Shown here piece after piece: positions 46,591-55,589 of a stretch of DNA of 64,000 nucleotides. A model generated the notes under the pieces. The model saw nothing but the letters and a program-made list of their open reading frames with translations, was not told where the DNA came from and searched no databases. How positions within the stretch are numbered: position 1 is the stretch's first letter; the number at the start of each line of letters is the position of its first letter. The DNA comes from Thermothelomyces thermophilus ATCC 42464 (lineage: Eukaryota > Ascomycota > Sordariomycetes > Sordariales > Chaetomiaceae). The DNA is taken from NCBI RefSeq assembly GCF_000226095.1, contig NC_016473.1, forward strand, positions 5,270,001-5,334,000. Direction: 5' to 3'. A program made the translations under genes and the position numbers.

Positions 46591-46872
46591 CGTTGCCTGA
46601 AAGGAGACTTGGGTACCTGCTATAGACGACTACCATGCTTTTGTGACTTTGTGTTCAGACTAAGTAATCGATGCCCGACCCAAAAATCAAAATGCATGCT
46701 TCCGACCAGAAAGTGCGCATTTTTTCGATAAACTCAAGAGAAGTGAACATGCGGAAGGGAAAAAAAACTCGCGAAAGCAACTCAGGGTGGAGACGAGAAA
46801 CAAGAGAGAAGCTGCCAATAGCGGCAGATGGAATTCTCAAAAGACGCCAGCCAAGAGCCCATCCGGATATGC

Positions 46873-47935
46873 TCATAACTCCATGCCCATGAACAACCAC
46901 CGTTTGCTCAGGACGTCGACCCCGGGAGACCAGAAATCGAGTGTGGTGAGCGAGAAACCAGCCCACTGAAGACCCTTGGTCAATCCTTTCATTTCCTCCT
47001 GGGGCAAGGACCGTTCGATGCAGATGACCATGTGCGAGCAAGCAAGAGGGCCCTCGGCCAGCTCGATGAGAGCCACGAGTCTGTACTTCATGTTAGTAAT
47101 CACATATGGGAAGGAAAAAAACTATGGCAAGTGGGTGAAGACATACGCCTGCTTCAGGTCGCGAGAAATGGAATGTGCATCGAAGAAAACAAACAGCGAC
47201 CTGGTCCCACGACGGGCATCACAAGCGACGAAGCCGCGGAAACTTGAGCCTCCGGCATAGTCCCATATTTCCAGCCAGCTTAGCACGTTGCCGGGGGCAC
47301 CGAAGCCCCGACGGCCCATCAAGGTTTCATCCCCGATTGGATAGTCGTCGGGCGGAGTTAGCTGGCCGTGGTTTCCCACTGCCTGCGCACGTCCGTCACT
47401 CCGGCTGGCATTGTTGGTGATGCTGCCGTTGTAGCTGTTGTTGTTGTCGTAGTTGTTGCTGTAAACACTGGCCAGGCCCGAGCCCTGCAGCGCCGCGTTC
47501 CTCTCACCCAGAAGCATGGCGCGCAGCGACTCGCAAAAGAACCTCTCACATTCTTCCCTGATGCGCAGTGTTGCCCCCCCTCGGCGGCGATGCCAGGCGC
47601 TACTGCCTGATTCGGCAGAAGAGCCTGAGCCATGACGACCGACGCTGTGCCCGCGCGCAGATGTTGACCTCGCCTTGGGGGTCAGCGCGAGCTGGTTGGT
47701 CGACGTAAGGGCCGCGAGGGGGGGGCTTGATGGCGGCGATGGAAGTCCCGTCGAAGGGACCTCAGGAATACCACTCGGCCCCTGCGAGCCCCGTAGTGCA
47801 GTAGTGGAGGCCCTTCAGCGAGGCCATGGACGCGTCGGCGACGTAGCAGCTGGCGAGGATATTGGCTTGACGCACAATGTCCTCGCCATAATTACTACTA
47901 CTATGACTCGATTTCGGTGATTTCATGGGCGCCAT
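46873..47935 (-). CDS. Ornithine decarboxylase antizyme, made by +1 ribosomal frameshifting
   Basis: ORF1 starts ATG at 47935 in a strong context (CAACCATGG) and ends after 57 codons at TCC-TGA (47767-47762). The +1 frame then runs 47763-47147, a 66-bp intron (GTATGT, branch TACTAAC, ACAG) is removed, and exon 2 is 47080-46873, for about 331 residues. Antizyme marks: REECERFFCESLRAMLLGER, WLEIWDYAGGSSFRGFV, RSLFVFFDAHSISRDLKQA, LVALIELAEGPLACSHMVIC, LTKGLQWAGFSLTTLDFW, KRWLFMGMEL. Antizyme binds ornithine decarboxylase, sends it to the proteasome and lowers polyamine uptake; polyamines stimulate the frameshift. An Asn-rich stretch in the middle is low complexity. It converges with HIS7 (282 bp between stops). 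Confidence 0.93.
47762..47767 (-). promoter_or_regulatory. Programmed +1 frameshift site (UCC-UGA) in the antizyme mRNA
   Basis: Minus-strand TCC TGA closes ORF1 (...GAEWYS, stop). Skipping one base continues as EVPSTGLPSPPSS without a stop into the antizyme domain. UCC-UGA is the known antizyme shift site in animals and fission yeast. Confidence 0.92.
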
Positions 47936-49288
47936 GGTTGCTGGATGCCAGGGTGCTGGTTGGAAAAAGTGTGGGTTATGATTGGTTTCGGTCAATTCGA
48001 CGAGTTGTCGATGGTTAAGCGTTTTCAATTGCGTTTATTCGGTCGCAGGTTGATGGATGTAGAGCCGCAATCTGCAGGATGTTGGTGGTGGCGACGGATT
48101 CCGGGGCTTTATGGTTGGGGCTGACAAAACCGTTTTCTGGTGAATCTGAGCGAAATGGAAATTGGGCGGTCCCAGAGGCAAAAGTGGAATCACTTGGCAT
48201 CGAGCCATTTGTCACGTGCTTTAGGAAAAGCGGGGCAGCTAAGGCGTCGACCAACCAACGAGCTTTGCCGCACACGTTTTGAGCAGGTGCGGCGTGGACG
48301 CTTAGACCGAAGATGTCCAATGGTTCGACCACGTCTGAAACCGCAGTCCTCTGGGAATCAGACAGAACTGGCCCGAAATTCCAAGCCAGGTTTTCGAATC
48401 GCCCGGCGAGCGAAGAGCGAACCTGGATTTTCTTCTTACTCTCGGCAAACCTATGTTTTCCAATCATCGGGGCGTGGATCGGACTAGGGCAGCCAGGATC
48501 TTTTTCAGACCCCTGATGTCGTCTCGAAGGTTGACAAACAAGTTAGTTATGCAAAAGAGGCGAGCCTGAGGCGAATTTGTGCATCCCGGTGCTAATTGGG
48601 TGTGGAATCGCTGTTGCTTCGGGCCGCTGTGGATCTAGAAGCCCAACGCGTGACATCGATCTGCTCCACAGTTGAACGCATCGAAATGCATCCAGGGTAT
48701 CTGTCCGACACGCACTCCATCAACTGTTAGTACGGATATAGTGTGCCAGTTAAGCCACGGCAACGAGCGTCGAAATGGGATTCGGCATACATCGGGATGT
48801 GGGAAGGGACGTTGAGCCGGCAGTGACGTCCCCGCACTGCAGATCAGCTTCTCAGGACTATCGATAAGGGAGAACAATGCACCCAATTGCGGGGAGCGTC
48901 AGGTGGTCAAGCCGTCACCGAATCATGCTCATTGCGTCAACATGCTCGCGCTCTTAACTGACTTTGCACGGGGCTCTCAAGCCAATGGGCTTATCGGAAC
49001 TGGGGCCGTCGAGGCGTTCTCTGGTGGTCCAGCCGGGCCCGGTCCCTCTGTTGCTGACACTACCACCGTCGGGTGACAGATCCGGGACTCCGAAGGTGCA
49101 ATCCCTCAACCTCGAACAACAGACAAAAAGACCGCCTCATGTATCCCGGACCTTCCGGGACCAGGAAGCAACAATAAATGGGTTGCTTGACCAGGTAGAT
49201 GGCATAAATGCGTTCCTAGGTACAGCACGACAAACGTCGCAGCCGTTGAAGTCGGGAACAGAGCAGCAGTACCAAGAACCACACGATC
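47936..49288. other. Divergent intergenic region between antizyme and Yippee genes
   Basis: About 1.35 kb. A 150-codon minus-strand ATG frame (48467-48015) lies in the antizyme upstream region; I see no domain and cannot tell a leader ORF from chance. Otherwise no gene recognised. Confidence 0.55.
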
Positions 49289-50227
49289 ATGCTGCGAGAA
49301 GCCATGTCTCCAGCGCAAACTACGACGTCTAAACCCACCTTCCCCCTCTACCTCCTCCCCTCGCTGCGCATTCCCTTCGCCCGTCGGCGCACTTCCGGGC
49401 CATCGACGGGCGATACTGCTTCCTGGTCACAATCCGCATCGCCCGTGACAACCAGTGCCGCCCCCTCCCTGTCCGCGTCCCCAGCATCGACTTGCCCGAC
49501 GTCCCCCACCACACCCACCTCCGCCCGCCGCCTGTCTCGTGCCCGGCCCGACACCCTCCGCTGCCGCTCCTGCTCCGTCGACCTGGCTTTCCACTCGCAG
49601 ATCGTGAGCAAGTGCTTCACGGGCCGCAACGGCCGCGCCTACCTCGTCGCGCCGCCCTCGCCGCACGCGACGCCCTCCTGCCCGGCCTCCCCGCTCAACA
49701 GCGACGACCACGACAGCGGCCAGTCAGAAACTGGCACCGCGCGGACAACCACGACGACGACAACAACAACAACAACAACAAGCAGCAGGGCGGCAGACCT
49801 TATTAACATCCGCGTCGGCGAACCGGAGACCCGCTCGCTCATCACGGGCGTGCACGTCGTGGCCGACATCAGCTGCGCCGTGTGCGGCGCCACGGTGGGG
49901 TGGAAGTACCTTGACGCGCGGGAGTGGTCGCAGAAGTACAAGGTGGGCAAGTTCATTCTCGAGACGAGGAGGGTGGTGGGCCACAGCGGGTGGGAGGACG
50001 TCGTGGGCGACGATGACGGGGATGCGCTGCCAGCGGCCGGCGGCTATCAGGAGGATGTCGGAAATGATCCGTGGAGTCTGGAAAGGCGAGACGGAGATGA
50101 TGAGGTAATCGTGTTCGACTCGGAGGATGAGGATGAGTGTGAGGATATGTTTCTCGGGGTGTGGGATCCCAAGGTTGTGGCCAGGCGGAGGAAGAGCAAG
50201 AGTGGAAACGCGAGGCGGTGGTGGTAA
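49289..50227 (+). CDS. Yippee-family zinc-binding protein with low-complexity insertion
   Basis: Intronless, 312 residues; ATG at 49289 (a second Met at 49304 is also possible). The Yippee fold uses two CXXC pairs: Cys92/Cys95 (LRCRSCSVDLAFHSQIVSK) and Cys196/Cys199 (VADISCAVCGATVGWKYL), then REWSQKYKVGKFILE. Between GRNGRAYL and INIRVGEPETRSL lies an extra stretch of about 50 residues, including a run of 12 Thr encoded by an ACA/ACG repeat (49746-49782). An 85-residue Ser/Pro/Thr-rich N-terminus and an acidic, then basic C-terminus flank it. Yeast Moh1 is the comparable protein; the molecular role is not settled. Confidence 0.88.
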   Translation: MLREAMSPAQTTTSKPTFPLYLLPSLRIPFARRRTSGPSTGDTASWSQSASPVTTSAAPSLSASPASTCPTSPTTPTSARRLSRARPDTLRCRSCSVDLAFHSQIVSKCFTGRNGRAYLVAPPSPHATPSCPASPLNSDDHDSGQSETGTARTTTTTTTTTTTTSSRAADLINIRVGEPETRSLITGVHVVADISCAVCGATVGWKYLDAREWSQKYKVGKFILETRRVVGHSGWEDVVGDDDGDALPAAGGYQEDVGNDPWSLERRDGDDEVIVFDSEDEDECEDMFLGVWDPKVVARRRKSKSGNARRWW

Positions 50228-50688
50228 TTTTTATTTTTCTTTTCTTTTTCGCCTTTTCTTCCTTTCTTGCTTATCGGAAACTGGTTAATTCTTCTTTGAT
50301 GATCTGGAACTGGCTCACCGGGTGGCATAGAGTGAGGGCACCGGGAGACACGATAGGAAATGGTTTAAGGGATGGCGAACATCGATACCCCGGAGATAAT
50401 GGAGGCTTAGTCTGGAAAAAGTTGGAAACACAACTGTCGACGTTGTAAAGGTCGGGAGGTACAAAGAACACTGGCGTTCGGATACACTGGCTTCAAACAC
50501 TTTGTGTTGAGCTTTCGAGCTCTGAATCAAACGGCATCAAACATTGGACCTATCTCGGGTATCGGCAGCGCAACTATGTGAAAGAAACATGGATTTTACC
50601 TTACACATGCTGTACGGTAGAGTTGTCCCTCCCGGAACCTGCCCCTGAGGGACGTTTCCTGCGTATTGCCTGCCCTTAACTAGGACCC
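50228..50688. other. Intergenic region between convergent Yippee and DUG1-like genes
   Basis: About 460 bp; T-rich just after the Yippee stop, consistent with a 3' UTR. No gene recognised. Confidence 0.55.
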
Positions 50689-52350
50689 CTAGTTCATGGG
50701 CTCCTCAGCGACATAGTGAAGGTAGGCACCAAGTAGCTTGATGCCCTCAATGTAGTTCCGCTTGTCGAGCTTCTCGTTGATCGAGTGGGCACCGTCGGTG
50801 GAGCTGCCCATCGGCAGCAGCAGCACATTCTTGCCCGTCGCCTGCTCAAAGGTGAGCGTGACCGGAATGCTGCCGCCCTCGCGGGTGAAGTCGGGCTTGA
50901 CGCCCCAGACGCGCTCCGTCGCCTTGGCCGCAGCGGTGAAGTTCCAGTGGTTGGGACTGGCAACCCACCACTTGCCGCAGTGCTGAGGGTACACCTTCAG
51001 GGTGTTCTTGGAGCCGAGCTTCTTGAAGACATCCTCGATGTAGAGGCGGACTAGTTCGTTGGTCTTTTCGATCTCCATGTTGGGCACAGTCCGAATCGAG
51101 AACTTGCCAATAACCTTTGCTGGGATAACTGTCTTGGCGCCGGGAGCGGAAAAGGCACCCTCGATGCCGTGAAGGGAGAGCGAGGGGTACCGCCAACGGG
51201 CCATCAGGGTCGACTTCTTGTCCTCAAAGATGGTCGTCTTGCTGCCGAGAGAATCGTGGAGAGTCTCCATGCTGAACGCAATATCGTCATAGAGGCCCTC
51301 CTCATCCGGCGTCACGGGGGCTACCTGCTCGGCAATACCCGGGATCAGGATCTTGCCGTTCGTGTCGACCAAGGAGGCCATGATGCGAACCAAATCCGTC
51401 ATCGGCTCCTGAGCGGTACCGCCGAAGACGCCACTGTGGAGATCAGCACCGGGCCCCGAGATCTCGATGCTGTAGTAGTTGCAGCCCCGCAGGCCGTACG
51501 TCAGGCACGGCTTCTCGGTGCCGAGCCAGTAGTTGTCGCTGATGCACACAGCGTCAGCATCGGCAAAGAACTTCTTGCCCTCTGCCATGATGAGTTCGTC
51601 AAGGCCCTCCGATCCGTACTCCTCCATGCCCTCGAAGCACATGAGCAGGTTCACAGGGAACTCGATGCCGGCCGCCTGGTGCGCCTCGATGGCGTTGAGC
51701 CAGCCCAGGACGGGGCCCTTGTCGTCGGTTGCACCGCGGCCGCACATGCGACCATCCTCCTTGATAGTCAGCTCGAACGGCTCCGTGTCCCATCCGTCGC
51801 TCTTCTCAGCCGGCTGCACGTCGTAGTGGCCATAGACGAGGATCGTCCGTTTGTTCTTGTCGTTACCGTACCGGGCGAGCACAACTGGCGGCAGGTCGAG
51901 GTCGGTGCCTGGCTGCTTGCCCAATGGTCGCAGCTCGGCCGTTGCGCCCAGCTTTGTCAGCTGGTCGGCGAGCCAGTGGCCCATGCGGATAACATCCGGG
52001 CGGCGGGCGTGCTCGGACGAGATGGAGGGGATGGCGACGGCCTGGCGCAGGCGCTCGATGAACGCGTCGGACAAGGCGTCAACCTTCTGGAAATATCCGT
52101 CGAGCTGGGGAGCCATTTTGCGGGCTTGATGTGCTCGGATTGCCTCGGTAAGGTAGGAACGGAAGGGGCTTAAGCGCGGTGAGGGCTGTATCCGAGTCTG
52201 CTGGAGACGACCTCGTGATGCTGCGGAGTGAGCGGTACCGAACTTGCGAAGCGAAACACGGTTGGTGAGGATAGAGCGGCTCGACAAGTAACGATGGGGG
52301 TTACTTGAGGAGAAGAGTTTTGGTGACGGGAAGAGGAGAGTGCGGGGCAT
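50689..52350 (-). CDS. DUG1: M20-family metallodipeptidase (Cys-Gly dipeptidase Dug1 / CNDP2-like)
   Basis: The core protein starts at Met 52116 (MAPQLDGYFQ) and has 475 residues, close to yeast Dug1. An in-frame ATG at 52350 adds 78 residues rich in Arg, Ser and Leu with few acids, like a mitochondrial presequence. Zinc-site residues (core numbering): His97 and Asp99 in YGHYDVQP, Asp131/132 in GATDDKGP, Glu165/166 in EGMEEYGS, Asp194 in ISDNYW, and a His near 445 in DGAHSINEK. It should cleave Cys-Gly and other dipeptides in glutathione turnover. No introns. The long form is inferred only; the cytosolic form is the family norm. Confidence 0.9.
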   Translation of the reverse strand: MPRTLLFPSPKLFSSSNPHRYLSSRSILTNRVSLRKFGTAHSAASRGRLQQTRIQPSPRLSPFRSYLTEAIRAHQARKMAPQLDGYFQKVDALSDAFIERLRQAVAIPSISSEHARRPDVIRMGHWLADQLTKLGATAELRPLGKQPGTDLDLPPVVLARYGNDKNKRTILVYGHYDVQPAEKSDGWDTEPFELTIKEDGRMCGRGATDDKGPVLGWLNAIEAHQAAGIEFPVNLLMCFEGMEEYGSEGLDELIMAEGKKFFADADAVCISDNYWLGTEKPCLTYGLRGCNYYSIEISGPGADLHSGVFGGTAQEPMTDLVRIMASLVDTNGKILIPGIAEQVAPVTPDEEGLYDDIAFSMETLHDSLGSKTTIFEDKKSTLMARWRYPSLSLHGIEGAFSAPGAKTVIPAKVIGKFSIRTVPNMEIEKTNELVRLYIEDVFKKLGSKNTLKVYPQHCGKWWVASPNHWNFTAAAKATERVWGVKPDFTREGGSIPVTLTFEQATGKNVLLLPMGSSTDGAHSINEKLDKRNYIEGIKLLGAYLHYVAEEPMN

Positions 52351-53603
52351 TGGAAGCTGACGAACGACGCAATAGAGGGGCACCAATTCTCATTCAGGGA
52401 GGTAGCAAGAAGCATCCGTTGGCTTATCACTACTCCATAGTTAGTACACTACCTGGTAGGTCCATCACTCGTACCGCACGACCCACTTAAAACAAAACAA
52501 CCAAAATAGACGGCAAAGATAGCCGCGTCCTGTATCTGCACCCTCCTCCTCCAACCGAACCCGAAACATCTGAACTTGCTATTCGGCATTTAATTGCGCG
52601 GCCCAACTCAGAGCACAATCGAAACCATACGATTCCCGAGGTATGTACTAATAGACAGAATGGATAGGTGATATTTACAGGCAATTGGGGGGTGAATCGA
52701 GAGACTTTGACCAATCTTACCACTTCTTGCAGGGAACCACTGCAAAGCGAGGGTTAGGGTTATGGAGGCATCGGCACCGGCTAGCACCGGCTTTTCATAC
52801 GCGTGGATTGTTCCTTTATAACCCGATACTTCCAAAAGATCATGACAGCAACCACAGTCGCGACCCAAATCTGATGAAAGGAAGGAAGGAGGGAAAGAAA
52901 TCATGGTTCGAAACTGCTTATCTGTTTTAGGGCAAGGAAATCTGGCATGAACACAAATTGAAATCCGTCGCCCAAATTACGAGCACCAACTCCTCCAGAC
53001 ACGCAAGCCAAAGATTGCGAACTTGAAACAGGACACAGCACGTTCTACCAGAGTATTGGCCTTCGCACCTTGACAATCACCTCCTCTCACAACAAGCGCC
53101 CATCGCGCAACAGCAGCCGCCAGTTTGTATGAGAAGACGCACGATAACGGCATACGCTTTTTTTACTTGGCCAGGCTAAGCTGGCGTACTTACAATGCCT
53201 CGTTGCATTGCCGATCGTACAACAGTCGGACCGTTCATTGTCTGCTCCCAATACACGGCATGTCTCACAAGTCACCCACCTTAAACGACGACAACTCAAA
53301 TTCGGCATGACTTTCAGATTTCGCATGACTTCTGAGACGGAGTCTAGTGAGGGTTTAAGGACTTCGGCGCCGAGGAGATGAAGGTCTGCTTAATTATTGC
53401 AGGTAATTGGAACTTATATTCTGGTACATCTCCCACTTGCTCCCTTCCTGTCACTAATTACCTTCTAGGTTGAACCGTTGGCAATCAAACGGCAACATAT
53501 TACCTCCTTCGTTGAGACCCTACATGCTACGTTGAGCTGACTGAAACCCACAGCCGAACTGTACGGCGTTGTTCTTGTGTCCGCCTTGATTCTATCCCGA
53601 ACA
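52351..53603. other. Divergent intergenic region, no gene recognised
   Basis: About 1.25 kb between the DUG1-like gene and the coiled-coil gene. It has only short frames, and two TTAGGG units near 52750-52762. Confidence 0.55.
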
Positions 53604-55589
53604 ATGGACACTTTGGTTTCGCCTGTCGCTAAGCTAGCCACGGAAGCCGGAAAGGTCAATCGTGGTACTATGCCAACCGAATTCATTCACAGATCTCGCA
53701 GTCAGTCTCGATCCCAGTTGAGCACCCCGAGCTCGAGCAACAACTCAAAAGACATTGGAGGTCCTGTTCTCAGTTATAGTTCGGCATCTCAAAGACTGCG
53801 CTCGGAGAACCGCATACGTTCAGCCCGACAGAAGAACCTTAATCTATCTAATCAGGCACCCGAGGGAACAGCGGACAAGTCTCTTCTCTCAATCAAGCCG
53901 CCCAGTCCCGCCGAAGAACTCATCAAGGAGAACAGCAGCCTACACCAACGCATTGCGGCTTTACAACGAACCGAATCTGACCTGCTCAATGAAAACCAAG
54001 AACTCGTTCGCAAGCTGGCCTCTGCTCAGAAGTGTTATAACAGTCAGCAGCTGTGGTGGACCAATGAGATGGTCAAGAAGATACTTTCAATGCTCGCATC
54101 CGAGATCCTGAGGCAAGATTAATAGCTCAAAACGAAAAATCCCTGTCGCATACCACACTGGATCGGTTCCCTGAGGCGGCTTAAACGGCACTGCTATCAG
54201 GAGCTGGTTTGCAACAAAGACAGAAACGTGGCACGAGTGGGTAAATGACTTCGTTCATCAGGACCCTAACCGGGTCCGGTTTGGCCTCCACCGGTTACAA
54301 CTGCGGGAGCTTTGTGAGGGCGTCAAACATTTTGTTCGGCTCACAAACAAGGACGAGCTTCCGAACGAGTTGCTGAAGCTCCCGGGCAGTGACAAGATCT
54401 CGATAGCCCGAGTTCTCTTGCACGGCATGCTGGCAAACTTCGTTATCTCGGAAGCGTTCAAGTCTCCGTTTTGGGTGTTTGATGCCATTGCTGTCAACGC
54501 TTACGAGTTAGAGAGCCCGACTGTTCCGCGACTCGACTCCATGTCGCCGGTCGGGTTTCGGATGGACCTAACCGCGTGGAAGAATTTCAATGTTGCGCCA
54601 CCGCGCGATGTCAAACCTCCTCGGCCTAACCCTGTTCCTAACGACCGCCTAGCTGGACCGCAAGATGGGCGTCAGCTTCCCCGACTAGTCACCTTAATAC
54701 AACCGCCCAATCTTTCTACGAACCCTGCGATGAGTTTGCTTGGTCGAGAGCTACCGTCGCGGCAGGCAATATTAGAGAGCCTCTACCAGATCTTATCAGA
54801 GGGTAGGCCACTTCTCTCCCTCTCACCACGCCATCTCTCTGCCTTCAGCTCGTGCTAAGTAGTATTACGATAGTCGCAGGCGGTGGTTACGCGACTGAAT
54901 GGCGTGCCTCTTTGATCAAGGCATTCTGCGTGGGTGGCATGAGTTCCGAGCTCGATAGTACTTCCCTGGCAAGCGAGTCTCGCGCCTTGGCCGAAGCCAG
55001 GTTCAGGCACGCTGGAAGGCTCAAGGACAGCTTTCTGAGAGGTACTGCCCGGTTCCTTCTCCGAGATCAGGAAGCGGCGGGCATCGAGGAGCTCGAGAGC
55101 CGTCTTATGCAAGAGATCGATGCTGCGCTGCGGTTCTCATGTCAACTCTGGTGTCGCCAGGACACCCTTCGGGTGTGCGGTCTCGACGAGCTTGCGGAAA
55201 CGGCGCTCAAAGCCGCTAGCGACCATATGCGGTTGTATCAAGTCCAGGCGCCACTCCATATCGAGCCTGCCGGTAATACGCTCGAATCCCAGACCGAACC
55301 CCGTGGATCCCATGACGGCCATTCCGTGATCATGGTTATTCAACCCTCGGTCGGCGCAAGCGCAAACACCAAAGCCGGCAAGCCAAGCAAGGACTTCAAA
55401 GGCGACACCAAGGTTTGGACCAAGGCTAGCGTTCTCGTGGCAGCCCCCCCCCCCCCCCCCCAGCCGCTTGTGCGGCAGCGCTCGGCACCTCTGCAAAAGG
55501 TCACCATCCTCGCAGGCCCCAGCACGTGTTCAACCCCCGATTTTCTTCCCAGCCCGCGCTTCCGTCAACGCCATCGTCGGCACACCTAG
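53604..55589 (+). CDS. Unrecognised fungal protein with coiled coil; middle exons unresolved
   Basis: ATG at 53604 opens a Ser/Arg-rich N-terminus and then a coiled coil (about residues 100-148: EELIKENSSLHQRIAALQR, LLNENQELVRKLASAQ). The frame closes at 54120. A clear coding block resumes in another frame near 54225 (TWHEWVNDFVHQ, LHRLQLRELCEGVKHFVRL, LHGMLANFVISEAFKSPFWV). It runs to 54802, crosses a good 77-bp intron (54803-54879) and continues (GGYATEWRASLIKAFCVGG) to 55589. Between 54072 and 54225 I find no canonical intron that joins the frames; a weak GTCAAG...ATAG pair (54072-54125) is possible. It may be a lesion, an unusual intron, or a recent pseudogene. An 18-C tract at 55444-55461 affects the C-terminus. 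Confidence 0.55.
54803..54879 (+). other. Intron in the coiled-coil gene
   Basis: GTAGGC to CGCAG, phase 1; joining gives ILSEGGGYATEW in frame. Supported by frame continuity on both sides. Confidence 0.7.

Noticed and set aside
48015-48467. 150-codon minus-strand ATG frame upstream of antizyme
   Set aside because: No domain and inside the likely antizyme leader; could be an upstream ORF but this cannot be supported.
52745-52765. Two TTAGGG units, possible internal telomere repeat
   Set aside because: Only two units, expected by chance; at most a binding site for a telomere-repeat factor.
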